Positions 30,057 to 40,024 are shown, counted from the first letter of the stretch. The stretch is 64,000 nt of DNA from an uncultured Chlorobiaceae bacterium (GCA_903824295.1 CAIJWE010000059.1:1-64000); one strand, 5' to 3'. Numbers and translations: made by a program. The notes: generated by a model from the letters alone, not told the origin.

Positions 30057-31151
30057 TTACAACTCTATAAGCTCCTTGCTGAAGTGCTGCAAAGAGGTTG
30101 CTCCATTGAGCCCCATCACTACCGTATCCTCAATGCGCACTCCGAATTTCCCGGGCAGGTAGATACCCGGCTCAATGGTAAACAGCATATTCTCCTGCAA
30201 GGTGTGTTCCCCTTTCGGGCTGATCCGCGGCTCTTCGTGCACCTGAAGACCAACACCGTGACCGAGGCCATGGCCAAACTCATCGCCGTAACCGTGACCG
30301 GCAATAAAGTGGCGAACCTCCCCGTCAAGCTCTTTGGCCGTCATCCCGCACCGCGCCGAAGCAACACCAAGCGCCTGCGCCTCCTGTACTATACGGTAAA
30401 CATTCCGGGCTTCGCCTGAAACATGGCCAAGCGAAACCGTACGAGTTTGATCGGAAGCATAGCCGTCATAAACACACCCGATATCAAGCACAATCAGCTC
30501 TCCTGACCTGAAACGGATATTTGTGGGAGTTGCATGAGGCATGGCGGAACGCGCTCCAGCGGCCACAATGGGGTCGAAGGAGTCTTTTTCGGCGCCAAGC
30601 TTCTTATGCTGGTAGCTGATCTCTGCGGCAATATCGAGTTCCGTCACTGCAGAGGAAATCATGGGAAGAACCCCCTCAAGCACCAGTTCGCTGATTTCAA
30701 CCGCACGACGCATTTTTGCAAGCTCAATCTCATTTTTGAGCATCCTGAACTCATCAAAAAAAGAGTCGACAGGAATCACCCGTTGTTTGCCGAGAATCTG
30801 CTCGATCAGGCGGGTTGCCTCATGCCAGGTAACATGATCGGACTGCAATGCAACCAGTTCTCCAAGGGGATAGCGACCTGAGCCAAGCTCAGCCGCAAAA
30901 CCGTCAGTGGCAATAACTGTTTCAGCCACACTCACCTCCAGTGCCGCCTGCTCCCTGTAGCGAAAATCGGTAAAAAGCCAGCATTTTTCTCTGGTAATCA
31001 GCACTCTGGCACTTGAGCCGCTGAAACCGGTCAACCAGCGGATAACGGCAAGATCGGTAACAATAAGAGCATCAAGAGCCTGACTCATCATTTTCCTTAA
31101 AACCATCCGCACGGCCTCTTTCCGGTATAATGTACTCTGCTGACTTTCCAT
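30057..31151 (-). CDS. pepP: M24 family Xaa-Pro aminopeptidase
   Basis: About 364 residues. Creatinase-like N-terminal domain (about 1-130) then a pita-bread metallopeptidase domain with two-metal ligands: VLDIGCVYDGYASDQTRT (two Asp), GHGLGHGVGLQVHEEP (His), TIEPGIYLPGKFGVRIED (two Glu). Removes N-terminal residues before proline. The ORF-track start is GTG 31172; ATG 31151 has a weak upstream GGA and better fits the family. cutA follows closely. Confidence 0.9.
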   Translation of the reverse strand: MESQQSTLYRKEAVRMVLRKMMSQALDALIVTDLAVIRWLTGFSGSSARVLITREKCWLFTDFRYREQAALEVSVAETVIATDGFAAELGSGRYPLGELVALQSDHVTWHEATRLIEQILGKQRVIPVDSFFDEFRMLKNEIELAKMRRAVEISELVLEGVLPMISSAVTELDIAAEISYQHKKLGAEKDSFDPIVAAGARSAMPHATPTNIRFRSGELIVLDIGCVYDGYASDQTRTVSLGHVSGEARNVYRIVQEAQALGVASARCGMTAKELDGEVRHFIAGHGYGDEFGHGLGHGVGLQVHEEPRISPKGEHTLQENMLFTIEPGIYLPGKFGVRIEDTVVMGLNGATSLQHFSKELIEL

Positions 31152-31316
31152 GTGTGTTTTTTTCCAAGACACGTTGATTCAAAATAATTACCGACTTCGC
31201 ACCCTCGCGGCCAGTGCGAGAAGAATCAATGCTACTTTATTATGTACATTTAGATCAATTCTTGCTATTATTTACATTTACAAAAATTCGCAACCATTTG
31301 CCAACCAACCGCTCTC

Positions 31317-32372
31317 ATGCCACAAAAAATATTGCTTCAAAAGCTGCTTGCAGGCGACGATTTTTCACAGGAAGAGATGACCTTCTGCATGAACAGCATT
31401 ATGGATGGCCTTTTTTCAGATATAGTTATTGCGGCACTGCTTGCCCTTCAGCAGAAAAAAGGGGTTTCCCCAGCGGAGGCTGCCGGCGCTTACTACAGCC
31501 TGATGGCCAAAGCGAGCACCATTGAGCTGGATGATGATGCGGTCGATACCTGTGGAACTGGCGGAGACCATGCCGGTACCTTCAATATTTCAACGACCGC
31601 ATCAATCATTGCCAACAGTGCCGGAGTGCGCATTGCCAAGCATGGAAACCGTTCGGTAACAAGCAGTTGCGGCAGTGCCGATGTGCTTGAGGCACTCGGT
31701 TTTACCATTGATCTTCCCCCTGAAGCAACTAAAGAGCTGTTTCAACAGACCGGTTTTGCTTTTCTGTTTGCTCCTCTCTACCACCCGTCAATGAAAAGAG
31801 TGGCCCCTGTCCGCCGGGAACTCGGCATCAGGACCATCTTCAATATTCTCGGTCCCCTGATCAATCCGGCAAGGGCAAAACGGCAATTGGTCGGAGTTTT
31901 TAACCGGGAGCTGATGGAGCTCTATGCCGAAGTACTGCTCCAGACGGGAGCCCGCCATGCGATGATTGTGCATGCCATGACTGAAGAGGGGACGGCACTT
32001 GACGAACCGAGTCTCAACGGACCGACGCATATTATTGAAATACAGAATGGAAGCTTCAAAAGATATACGGTTTATCCTGAAGAGTTCGGCCTGACGCGCC
32101 ATGCCCTCGCGGAAATTCAGGGGGGGAAACGGGATGAAAACGCGCTCATTATCCGCCGGATCCTTGACGGCAGCGCTCCGACAGCACACATCAATGCAGC
32201 GCTCTTTACCACCGCCATGGCCTGTCACGTCTCCGGAAAAACGGCCACCATCAATGACGGCTTTATTGTAGCAAGAGAGGCGCTCGAAAGCGGTCAGTCT
32301 GAGAAAAAATGGCATAAGATTCTGAAAATCAACGCTGAACTCTCACGGCAGTACCGGCCTGCCATCAACTAA
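31317..32372 (+). CDS. trpD: Anthranilate phosphoribosyltransferase
   Basis: 351 residues, the second step of tryptophan synthesis. The PRPP-binding signature is [18 protein letters not shown], followed by [21 protein letters not shown] and [21 protein letters not shown]. Full length for the family. It is isolated from other trp genes, common in green sulfur bacteria. A separate promoter candidate follows for bchG. Confidence 0.95.
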   Translation: MPQKILLQKLLAGDDFSQEEMTFCMNSIMDGLFSDIVIAALLALQQKKGVSPAEAAGAYYSLMAKASTIELDDDAVDTCGTGGDHAGTFNISTTASIIANSAGVRIAKHGNRSVTSSCGSADVLEALGFTIDLPPEATKELFQQTGFAFLFAPLYHPSMKRVAPVRRELGIRTIFNILGPLINPARAKRQLVGVFNRELMELYAEVLLQTGARHAMIVHAMTEEGTALDEPSLNGPTHIIEIQNGSFKRYTVYPEEFGLTRHALAEIQGGKRDENALIIRRILDGSAPTAHINAALFTTAMACHVSGKTATINDGFIVAREALESGQSEKKWHKILKINAELSRQYRPAIN

Positions 32373-32376
32373 ATCC

Positions 32377-32406
32377 TTACCATTTTAGCCAAAAAACTTG
32401 TATACT
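32377..32406 (+). promoter_or_regulatory. Candidate promoter upstream of bchG
   Basis: TTACCA (32377-32382), an 18-nt spacer, and TATACT (32401-32406), 36 nt before the start codon and just after the trpD stop. One of several weak A/T-rich matches, so tentative. Confidence 0.35.
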
Positions 32407-32441
32407 GTCTGCCATGTTTTTAAGCTGTAGCGAGAACCATT

Positions 32442-33440
32442 ATGCCCATGAAAGGACGCGACACTCCACACCCTGAAAAGCCCCAAGGCATAGCAGAAAA
32501 GCTTCTCCAGTCGGGAGTGAGCAATTCGAGACGGAAAATCATTGAACTGGCGCTTGAGAATGTTAACAAGCCCGGCTTCAGGATCGAGCCCTCAGCCATT
32601 TTGCCGCTCATGAAACCGGTGACCTGGTTTCCGCCCATGTGGGCCTTTGCCTGTGGTGTGGTGTCGACTGGTGAAAATATTGCCGATAACTGGTCGATTC
32701 TCCTGCGAGGCGTCCTTCTTGCCGGGCCGCTCATGTGCGCCATGTCGCAGACCATGAACGACTACTTTGACCGGGAGGTTGATGCCATCAATGAGCCCGA
32801 GCGTCCTATTCCGGCCGGAAAAATCTCAAAATCGGCCAGTTGGCTGATTACCTTCGCCCTTATTGTTACCGGATTTCTTGTCGCGCTCTCCATTCACCCA
32901 TACGTGGTCGTCATTGCTTTTGTCGGGGTGCTCATGTCACACGCCTATTCCGGCCCCCCGATAAGAGCCAAGAGAAACGGCTGGTTCGGCAACCTCATTG
33001 TTGGACTTGCCTACGAAGGCGTCGCCTGGCTGACCGGCAGTTTTGCCATTACCCAGGGAGTTCCTTCGGGCGAAACCATCGCGCTTGCCATTATTTTTTC
33101 ACTTGGAGCGCATGGAATCATGACGCTGAACGACTTCAAATCGGTCGTTGGCGATACCATTCGCAAAGTTGCCTCTATCCCTGTGCAGCTTGGAGAGAAG
33201 AGAGCCGCCATTCTTGCCTCTATCATCATGGATGTTGCACAACTCTCGGCCATCTCCATACTGATTGTTAAAGGCTCCATAACGACCACGCTCATTGCTC
33301 TGATACTGCTCATCGCCCAATTGCCCATGCAGAAGATTCTGATAGCAAATCCGAGGGAAAAAGCGGTCTGGTACAATGCTTTCGGTACCCTGCTCTATGT
33401 GCTCTCCATGATGGTCTGCGCTGTCGGCATCCGACCCTGA
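32442..33440 (+). CDS. bchG: (Bacterio)chlorophyll synthase, UbiA family
   Basis: 332 residues, polytopic prenyltransferase that esterifies a (bacterio)chlorophyllide with its isoprenoid tail. The first helix region has MKPVTWFPPMWAFACGVVSTG, strongly diagnostic for BchG/ChlG. The first Mg-diphosphate site is NDYFDREVDAINEPERPIPAG, and the second is LNDFKSVVGDTIRKVASIPV. Eight or so helices follow. Green sulfur bacteria have three paralogues (BchG, ChlG, BchK). I favour BchG, but ChlG is possible; BchK seems less likely from the motif. Confidence 0.88.
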   Translation: MPMKGRDTPHPEKPQGIAEKLLQSGVSNSRRKIIELALENVNKPGFRIEPSAILPLMKPVTWFPPMWAFACGVVSTGENIADNWSILLRGVLLAGPLMCAMSQTMNDYFDREVDAINEPERPIPAGKISKSASWLITFALIVTGFLVALSIHPYVVVIAFVGVLMSHAYSGPPIRAKRNGWFGNLIVGLAYEGVAWLTGSFAITQGVPSGETIALAIIFSLGAHGIMTLNDFKSVVGDTIRKVASIPVQLGEKRAAILASIIMDVAQLSAISILIVKGSITTTLIALILLIAQLPMQKILIANPREKAVWYNAFGTLLYVLSMMVCAVGIRP

Positions 33441-33512
33441 AACAATACGTTTCGAGTTTATAAAACTATTGTTATATTGCTGTTCGTTTTTTTAACACCA
33501 ATTGATTGCACC

Positions 33513-33731
33513 ATGTCTAAAGTTTGTTTACTGACCGGTAAAAGACCCATATACGGCAATACGGTATCCCATGCGAACAACCACGTCCGCACCCGTTTTG
33601 AGCCAAATCTTCATACCAAAAGAATCTGGATCGAGGAGGAAAAGCGGTTTGTAAAGGTCAAGCTTTCTGCAAAAGCGATGAAAATTATTGCTAAAACCGG
33701 AACAGCCGCGCTCGCAAAACTGCTGAAGTAA
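33513..33731 (+). CDS. rpmB: Ribosomal protein L28
   Basis: 72 residues of the large ribosomal subunit. [29 protein letters not shown] matches L28, as does the basic C-terminus. The cysteines seen in some zinc-binding L28 forms are not present as pairs. The ORF track starts at 33477, but ATG 33513 gives the conserved N-terminus. An intrinsic terminator follows. Confidence 0.95.
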   Translation: MSKVCLLTGKRPIYGNTVSHANNHVRTRFEPNLHTKRIWIEEEKRFVKVKLSAKAMKIIAKTGTAALAKLLK

Positions 33732-33780
33732 GCTTCCGGCAAGGCCCGCAGAAGAACATATTTTTTACTTTTTGGCAAAG

Positions 33781-33811
33781 GCTCAACCATACACCGGTTG
33801 AGCTTTTTTTT
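33781..33811 (+). terminator. Intrinsic terminator after rpmB
   Basis: Eight-bp stem GCTCAACC / GGTTGAGC (33781-33788, 33796-33803) with a 7-nt loop, then an almost uninterrupted run of T. It lies about 50 bp after rpmB and just before rnhA. Confidence 0.9.
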
Positions 33812-33825
33812 GTTTTTTTTGGACG

Positions 33826-34266
33826 ATGGAAAAAAAGATCATCATTTACACCGACGGCGCATGCAGCGGCAATCCCGGTCCAGGCGGATGGGGCGCGCTT
33901 TTGATGTATGGCCCTTCAGTCCGTGAAATATCGGGCTACTCACCGGCTACGACCAATAACCGCATGGAGCTCAGTGCGGCAATTGAGGCACTCCAGGCAC
34001 TCAAGGAACCCTGCAAGGTCGATCTGTACAGCGACTCAAGTTACCTCGTCAACGCCATTAACGAAGGGTGGCTGAAACGCTGGACAAAAAACAACTGGAA
34101 GACTGCGGCGAAAAAAAGTGTCGAGAATATCGACCTCTGGCAAAAAATCCTGAAGTTGCTTACATTGCATACCATAACCTTCCACAAGGTAAAGGGCCAC
34201 AGCGACAACCCCTGGAACAACCGCTGCGACACACTGGCCCGTGAGGCCATTAAAAAAAAATCATAA
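33826..34266 (+). CDS. rnhA: Ribonuclease HI
   Basis: 146 residues, cuts RNA in RNA-DNA hybrids. All four catalytic acids are visible: Asp in [16 protein letters not shown], Glu in [11 protein letters not shown], Asp in LYSDSSYLV and Asp in NNRCDTLA. Length and the basic handle region ([16 protein letters not shown]) match E. coli RnhA. It is 12 bp from the next gene. Confidence 0.97.
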   Translation: MEKKIIIYTDGACSGNPGPGGWGALLMYGPSVREISGYSPATTNNRMELSAAIEALQALKEPCKVDLYSDSSYLVNAINEGWLKRWTKNNWKTAAKKSVENIDLWQKILKLLTLHTITFHKVKGHSDNPWNNRCDTLAREAIKKKS

Positions 34267-34278
34267 CCAGTTGACCTT

Positions 34279-35325
34279 ATGCCGCAGAACGCCCTGCCAG
34301 AAGCAACAGCCCCGATATCCGCAAAACGCTCCCTGAAAAAAGGGGCCGGTCTCCTGCTCTCTATGAGCGTTATCGGTACGGTATGTTTTCTCTCGGTCGT
34401 CCTCTGGATCAACTGGCCTAAACCCCGGCTTCAGCCTGAACCGTTAAGCCGTGGGCTTCGAACAATTATCGACCGCATTCCGGGAAAATCTGATGCCGTG
34501 ATCTACGTGGGCCTTAAGGATATCCGTGAGAGCCGGCTTTGGAAAGAGATCATTCCTGACTCACTGAAGCAAGCACCGCTCTTCAAGCCTCAAGAGCGGC
34601 TCGCCTCCCTCATGAAGGGGGCAAAAATCAACCCCTCTCAGGACATTGACACCCTGCTGATCAGTTTCAAGCGCCACGGCTACAAAGAGCAGAACTTTCT
34701 GGCCGTCGCCTGGGGAAGCTCTTTCTCAAAAAAAATACCGGAATCATTTCTCAGAACCCGCAGCACAACGGTTGAGCAAATCGGCGGCCACCAATGCTAC
34801 GCACTCGACAGCACACTCTGGCTCTGCCCGCTCGGAGCAAGGCAGATTGCCGTGACAAACAACAAAAAATTGCTTGAAGGGTTCCTTCTCCCTACCGGCA
34901 GTTTTTATCAGAGAGATTCGCTCACCGCTCAACTTATCAACAAGACCGTCTACAAATCGCACCTCTGGTTTGCCCTTCCCTCCGCCGCATGGACCACCGG
35001 TGCGCTGCAAAGCCTCACCTCGGCAAACCGCGACATGAAGTCTCTCGGAAACCTCAACCGCATCAAAAACCTTGCACTCTCCGTAAAATTCAACGACGGA
35101 ATCAAGGCCCAAAGTGAATGGGTCTATAACAGCCCCAAGGCCGCCTGGTTTGCCTCAACATTTCTCTGGGGTGCTGTCAGGCTTTCAGAACTCTCCGGAA
35201 CAAGAACAAGCGAACCGGCACGGCAACTGCTGAAAAAAATCGGGATCCAGCAAAATCTTGAATCGGTGATTATTCATGCCGACATTCCCATCGAGTTTTT
35301 TCAGGCGGCAAAACAAAAAAAATAG
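34279..35325 (+). CDS. Hypothetical single-helix membrane protein
   Basis: 348 residues. A basic cytoplasmic start is followed by one membrane helix (about 23-46, GLLLSMSVIGTVCFLSVVLWI) and a periplasmic domain of about 300 residues with alternating strands and polar helices. The start of that domain (IIDRIPGKSDAVIYVGLKDIRESRLWKEI) loosely recalls DUF3352-type proteins, but I would not assign it. No catalytic motif is seen. It starts 12 bp after rnhA, so it is probably co-transcribed. It is convergent with tilS. Confidence 0.72.
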   Translation: MPQNALPEATAPISAKRSLKKGAGLLLSMSVIGTVCFLSVVLWINWPKPRLQPEPLSRGLRTIIDRIPGKSDAVIYVGLKDIRESRLWKEIIPDSLKQAPLFKPQERLASLMKGAKINPSQDIDTLLISFKRHGYKEQNFLAVAWGSSFSKKIPESFLRTRSTTVEQIGGHQCYALDSTLWLCPLGARQIAVTNNKKLLEGFLLPTGSFYQRDSLTAQLINKTVYKSHLWFALPSAAWTTGALQSLTSANRDMKSLGNLNRIKNLALSVKFNDGIKAQSEWVYNSPKAAWFASTFLWGAVRLSELSGTRTSEPARQLLKKIGIQQNLESVIIHADIPIEFFQAAKQKK

Positions 35326-35376
35326 GAGACCGTTGCAGGTTCCTGCAGAGTTGTACGACCAGGCTTCGTGCGCCTC

Positions 35377-36351
35377 TCAGTCACGCAGAAAAATGAGTCT
35401 CCCCTTCTTCCAGAGCACACGCAACTGGCCACCAGCCATCACCATTTTGCCTGGTCTGGTGCCAAGAAGATCGACCAGCTTTTGAAGCGTTTGAGCGTCT
35501 ACCGGCGCATCCATATCACGTAACGCCCGCTTGAAAAGCTCTTTCTGCTCAAAAGCCGTAACCCGCTTCAGCGCTTCGACATCAAGCTGCCCGTCAACAA
35601 GAGAGAGCCCGGGCTCCCGTTCACAAAGATTTTCAAAATAGAGCTCAAGAAACTCTTCGAGCTCCCCGGCCTGCTCCGACACTCTTTGGAGTGATGGCAT
35701 CAATTTATGGGCAAACCGCTCCTCAATCAACGGAATAACCCGGTTTCGGATAAAATTGCGGTCATAGTCACAGGCAAAATTGCTCAAATCACTCCGGCTC
35801 GCAATTCCCTTCTCATCGAGGTAGGCAACAATATCCGCTTTATGAAACAGCAGCATGGGGCGGATAATTTTACCGTTGCGCGCCCTGATTCCCCTCAGTC
35901 CGGGTATGGAGACCCCCCTGAAGAGATTGAAGAGAATGGTCTCGGCATTATCGTTGACATGGTGACCGGTAGCGATTTTTGTGAATCCTTTTTTGGCCAT
36001 CACCTGCTCAAAAAACGTATAGCGCAATATCCGTGCCGTCTCCTCCACCGATTTTTTCCACTCACCGGCAACACGCAAGGTACAAAAACGCTCCACAAAG
36101 CACTCCAGACCAAGCAACTGGCAGTGATCGCGCACAAACCGTTCATCCCGCTCACTCTCTTCGCCACGGAGCTGAAAGTTGCAATGAGCCACCGCAAGCC
36201 CGATGTGCAGAAGAGGCCGTGTTGCACAAAAGAGCGAGAGCATAGCCATAGAATCCGGCCCTCCGGAAAGAGCAACAAGAACATCCTCCCCCTCATCAAC
36301 CAGCCGCCTTGAACGGAGCTGACGAAGAAACTTTTTTTCTAATGCATTCAC
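35377..36351 (-). CDS. tilS: tRNA(Ile)-lysidine synthetase
   Basis: About 324 residues. N-type ATP pyrophosphatase that changes cytidine-34 of tRNA-Ile (CAU) to lysidine so that it reads AUA. The PP-loop is VLVALSGGPDSMAML, followed by VAHCNFQLRGEESERDERFV and ATGHHVNDNAETILFNLFRG. The TilS C-terminal domain is present. The ORF track extends to 36492, but that extra 47-residue stretch is unlike TilS, and GTG 36351 places the PP-loop at a normal distance; the true start is uncertain. Confidence 0.9.
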   Translation of the reverse strand: MNALEKKFLRQLRSRRLVDEGEDVLVALSGGPDSMAMLSLFCATRPLLHIGLAVAHCNFQLRGEESERDERFVRDHCQLLGLECFVERFCTLRVAGEWKKSVEETARILRYTFFEQVMAKKGFTKIATGHHVNDNAETILFNLFRGVSIPGLRGIRARNGKIIRPMLLFHKADIVAYLDEKGIASRSDLSNFACDYDRNFIRNRVIPLIEERFAHKLMPSLQRVSEQAGELEEFLELYFENLCEREPGLSLVDGQLDVEALKRVTAFEQKELFKRALRDMDAPVDAQTLQKLVDLLGTRPGKMVMAGGQLRVLWKKGRLIFLRD

Positions 36352-36568
36352 CCGTTTCACCCTGCGTAATCCCGTTTCACCGCCAAAAACCCGCTCTTCC
36401 TCACCCTCCGAAGCTCTTGTTATAACCTGAATAACCTCTAAAAAGAGTTTGTCATCCCGGGAATTGCCAAATAAAGCGCAAAAAAACGACAAGCTTTATT
36501 TTAAGTTAAAGATAAATAATTATCATATGTGAGCTTATCATAAAATAACCGGCAAGAGAGAAAATAAG

Positions 36569-37207
36569 ATGTTTACTTCCTACGGCTACAGCACCATGAT
36601 AAAAGTGCTTCTTCTCTGCATGGGCATCAGTGCGGCTGCAATGATTTTTCCTTTCGGAGCCGAAATATCGCTGCTCCTCCTGGCCGCCTCCCTGCTCCTC
36701 TTCACCCTCTATTTTTTCCGCGACCCGAAACGAACGGCACCCGATGAAAAGAGAATCATTCTGGCACCGGCTGACGGCAAAATAGTGCTTATCGAAAAAC
36801 AGGCCGAAAACAGTTCCGGCAAATCCTCAACGCTGCTCAGTATCTTCATGTCACCCTTTAACGTTCACGTCAACCGCATACCGCTCAGCGGCAAAGTGAC
36901 TCACCTGCGCTACCGCACCGGTCAGTTCCTCATGGCCTTTGACCCAAGGAGCATGGAGAGCAATGAAAAAATGGAGATCGCCATCAACAACGGGGAGCTA
37001 GAGGTGCGCTTCAATCAGGTATCGGGTTTTCTGGCAAGAAGAATTGTCTGTCAACTGCAAAAGGGTGAAAACGTCACCATCGGAAAACGGTTCGGCATGA
37101 TCAAATTCGGTTCAAGGGTTGACCTTATCCTGCCCCCGTCAGCGACCGTACTGGTTGAGCCCGGTCAGAGAACCCGCGCTGGTGAAACCATCCTCGCCCG
37201 CTATTGA
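36569..37207 (+). CDS. psd: Phosphatidylserine decarboxylase proenzyme
   Basis: 212 residues, the short archaeal/Bacteroidetes-type Psd. It has an N-terminal pair of hydrophobic segments, SIFMSPFNVHVNRIPLSGKV, and the self-cleavage site in FGMIKFGSRVDLILP, where the Ser becomes the pyruvoyl group. It makes phosphatidylethanolamine. The usual partner pssA is not adjacent; tatA follows. Confidence 0.94.
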   Translation: MFTSYGYSTMIKVLLLCMGISAAAMIFPFGAEISLLLLAASLLLFTLYFFRDPKRTAPDEKRIILAPADGKIVLIEKQAENSSGKSSTLLSIFMSPFNVHVNRIPLSGKVTHLRYRTGQFLMAFDPRSMESNEKMEIAINNGELEVRFNQVSGFLARRIVCQLQKGENVTIGKRFGMIKFGSRVDLILPPSATVLVEPGQRTRAGETILARY

Positions 37208-37318
37208 CCGAGAGAGAGCCCGGTTAGATTGAAAAAAATTGGTTTCGGAATGCATATTGCTTATATATTCGGCAGAAGCGACTGGTTTTATGAATGTAAA
37301 TTCCGTGGAGGAATCCCG

Positions 37319-37528
37319 ATGTTTGGATTAGGTGGACAGGAACTTATCCTTATTCTGCTGATCATTCTTCTGTTGTTCGGCGCAAAAAAACTCCCGGAGC
37401 TTGCAAGAGGTCTTGGAAAGGGAATGAAGGAGTTCAAAAAAGCACAGAGTGAGATGGAGGAGGAGTTTAAATCGGCAGCAGATGAAACACCAAAAAAGGA
37501 GAAGTCTCCCTCTTCAACGCAAAGTTAA
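37319..37528 (+). CDS. tatA: Sec-independent translocase subunit TatA
   Basis: 69 residues. One N-terminal helix ([30 protein letters not shown]) then an amphipathic helix and a charged tail, the typical TatA layout, with the FG hinge. The ORF track begins 30 codons earlier; ATG 37319 has TGGAGGA about 7 nt upstream and yields the conserved MFGLGGQEL start. Forms the pore for folded exported proteins. recN follows 18 bp later. Confidence 0.94.
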   Translation: MFGLGGQELILILLIILLLFGAKKLPELARGLGKGMKEFKKAQSEMEEEFKSAADETPKKEKSPSSTQS

Positions 37529-37546
37529 AGTGTGCGATACCCGGCC

Positions 37547-39250
37547 ATGCTTTACAGCCTCTACATCAAAAATTTTGCTCTGATTCAGGAGCTCACGGTT
37601 GAGTTCAGCCCTCAATTGACCATCATCACCGGAGAGACCGGCGCAGGCAAATCGATTCTTGTCGGGGCACTGAGTCTTGTGCTGGGTGAACGGGCAAGCA
37701 GCGATCTGGTTCGGTCAGGCACAAACAAGGCTGTTATCGAAGCGGTGCTGAACCATGTCGACACTGAAAAAATCGACACCCTGCTCTCTGCGGCGAATAT
37801 TGAACCGGTACCGGAACTCATTATCCGAAGGGAACTCTCCTCAAGCGGTCAATCGCGCTGCTTCATCAACGACACCCCCTGCACTGCCGCGCTTCTCAAA
37901 CAGGTTGGAGAGTTGCTGATTGACCTGCACGGCCAACACGAACACCAGTTGCTGCTGCGTGCCGACACCCACGAAACCCTGCTTGACGAGTATGGCGGAA
38001 CCAACCCGGAAGTGAACGCCTACAGGGTTTCCCGCTCAAAGCTTCAGAATCTTCAGCAGCAGTTGAACCAGTTGAAAAAAGAGGCCGCTGAAATCCGCAA
38101 CAAAAAAGAGATCCTCGATTTTCAGCTTAACGAACTCAGCGCCCTTGACCTAAAAAGCGACGAAGAGGAATCGAACGAAACCGAGATAACACTGCTTGAA
38201 AACGCTGAAACCCTTTTTACCCTCAGCACCGCACTCAACGATCTGCTCTATAACAGCGAGCACTCGGTTTACTCCTCAATCAGCACGGCACTCCATACCC
38301 TCGAAAAGCTTGCCGGTATTGACAAACGGTTTGCCATGCACCTTGAGGAGACTCGAACCGCTAAAAACATTGTTGATGAACTTGCCCGCTTCAGCCGAAG
38401 CTATTCGGCTGATATTGACTTCAACCCCGTCAGGCTCGACTCACTGCGTGAACGCCAACTTCTGCTCCAGCGCATGGCAAAAAAATATGGCCGATCGCTG
38501 CCGGAACTGATTGCCTTGTGCAACGAGCTTGAATCAAGAGTTGCCCTTGAAGAGAATCTTGAAGAGGAGGTTGAGCGCATGGAGCAGAACATAACCTCGC
38601 AGAAAACGGAGCTCTCACTCCATGCCGCAGAGCTTTCCAGCAAGCGCCAGGTGGCCGCACGCCGCCTTGAGCTGGTCATTCAGGGCCACCTTGCTCTTCT
38701 CGGCATACCGAACGCCACCTTCATCGTCAGCATGAGCCGTGAAGCGGTGAGTGACGGAGATATCTGCATGGAAGGAAAATCGTTCGCCGCCTTGCCGAAC
38801 GGCTGCGACCGGATCGAGTTTCTGATTTCCGCCAACCCTGGAGAAAAACCAAAACCTCTCGTCAAAGTGGCGTCAGGTGGCGAAATTTCAAGAGTAATGC
38901 TCGCCATGAAAAGCGCACTGGCTGAATCGGCGAAACTGCCGATCCTCATTTTTGATGAGATCGACACCGGCATCAGCGGCAGGGTTGCAGAGGCCGTCGG
39001 AAAAAGCCTCAAAAGCCTCTCTCGCCTGCACCAGATTATCGCCATCACCCACCTGCCGCAAATCGCAGCAATGGCCGATCTGCATCTCCAGGTACAAAAA
39101 TCCGTTCAGGATGAAAGAACCGTGACGGAGGTGACCATTCTTGACCACGAAAGCCGCCTGCAAGCCATCGCCCAACTCATCAGCGGCAATAATATCTCTT
39201 CCTCATCGCTCCATCACGCAGCCGAACTTGTTGCCGGTGCAGCTAACTGA
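37547..39250 (+). CDS. recN: DNA repair protein RecN
   Basis: About 567 residues, SMC-like ATPase for double-strand break repair. Walker A: TGETGAGKSILVGALSLVLGERAS. The ABC signature region is VASGGEISRVMLAMKSAL, and Walker B is PILIFDEIDTGISGRVAEAVG. Central coiled coil (about 150-370) is rich in Gln, Leu and Glu. Start taken at ATG 37547, giving MLYSLYIKNFALIQEL. Confidence 0.96.
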   Translation: MLYSLYIKNFALIQELTVEFSPQLTIITGETGAGKSILVGALSLVLGERASSDLVRSGTNKAVIEAVLNHVDTEKIDTLLSAANIEPVPELIIRRELSSSGQSRCFINDTPCTAALLKQVGELLIDLHGQHEHQLLLRADTHETLLDEYGGTNPEVNAYRVSRSKLQNLQQQLNQLKKEAAEIRNKKEILDFQLNELSALDLKSDEEESNETEITLLENAETLFTLSTALNDLLYNSEHSVYSSISTALHTLEKLAGIDKRFAMHLEETRTAKNIVDELARFSRSYSADIDFNPVRLDSLRERQLLLQRMAKKYGRSLPELIALCNELESRVALEENLEEEVERMEQNITSQKTELSLHAAELSSKRQVAARRLELVIQGHLALLGIPNATFIVSMSREAVSDGDICMEGKSFAALPNGCDRIEFLISANPGEKPKPLVKVASGGEISRVMLAMKSALAESAKLPILIFDEIDTGISGRVAEAVGKSLKSLSRLHQIIAITHLPQIAAMADLHLQVQKSVQDERTVTEVTILDHESRLQAIAQLISGNNISSSSLHHAAELVAGAAN

Positions 39251-39387
39251 AATGCCACCCTGTTTGATGACCCTCAATGCCTCTCGACTGACCCGCCAAT
39301 AACCACACAGAACAATACCAAAGTGCTTGGCTCATCCATTTTTTCTATCTTGCAGCAAAGGCTCAAAAACAGAACGGAGGTACACCG

Positions 39388-39903
39388 ATGCCAAAACTGA
39401 AAGCGAAAGGGTTGCAATGGCTGAAAGGGTTTCATCTTCTTGCGGTTTCCTGCTGGATCGGGGGCGCCGTGTCGCTGATATCGCTCTATTTTTTGAAAGC
39501 CGGCACTACTGATGGCCGCGTCTTATACGGAATAAACCAGAGCCTGCATCATGTTGACATGTCGATTGTCGTTGTTCCCGGCGCCATCGGATGCCTGCTT
39601 ACCGGGCTCGCCTACTCACTGTTCAGTAACTGGGGGTTTTTCAAACACACCTGGCTGACCGTCAAGTGGATTGTGACGCTCTCCGCCATTATCTTTGGCA
39701 CCTTTTTTCTTGGCCCCTGGGAAGCCACGATGATGGACATTTCCGGAAAACTCGGCATGGCATCTCTGGGTGACTACGCCTACCTCTACAACCAGAAGAT
39801 GAACCTCTTTTTCGGGACTCTTCAAGTGCTCATATTGATGGTCACGGTGTTTATCTCCATCTTCAAACCCTGGAGAGCGAAAAAAAAGAGCGCGTCAAAC
39901 TAA
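39388..39903 (+). CDS. Four-helix integral membrane protein
   Basis: 171 residues with helices at about 12-33, 55-77, 88-110 and 135-160. HLLAVSCWIGGAVSLISLYFL at the start and a histidine pair in SLHHVDMS recall the DUF2269/CopD-like or cytochrome b-like small membrane proteins, but no firm family is claimed. A GGAGG site lies 8 nt upstream. It is the last ordinary gene before the degenerate patch at 39904-40930. Confidence 0.78.
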   Translation: MPKLKAKGLQWLKGFHLLAVSCWIGGAVSLISLYFLKAGTTDGRVLYGINQSLHHVDMSIVVVPGAIGCLLTGLAYSLFSNWGFFKHTWLTVKWIVTLSAIIFGTFFLGPWEATMMDISGKLGMASLGDYAYLYNQKMNLFFGTLQVLILMVTVFISIFKPWRAKKKSASN

Positions 39904-39918
39904 CGCATTAACCGACCG

Positions 39919-40015
39919 CCATCAGGGCGGCATTTTCTGTTGTCGGTGGTTACCGCCAAATTGTGGTGCACAGCAGCGCTCCGCTTGCTGCCGTTCGCCA
40001 CAATTTTGGTAACTG
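39919..40015. repeat. Long imperfect palindrome (REP/MITE-like)
   Basis: A nested inverted repeat. Outer arms are TTACCGCCAAATTGTGG and CCACAATTTTGGTAA (about 39950-39966 and 40001-40015). The centre adds GCAGC/GCTGC and AGCG/CGCT pairs. A separate CCGCC/GGCGG hairpin (39919-39933) sits just before it. It looks like the palindromic core of a small mobile element, lying downstream of the truncated TIR frame. Confidence 0.5.
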
Positions 40016-40024
40016 CCCTCTTGC

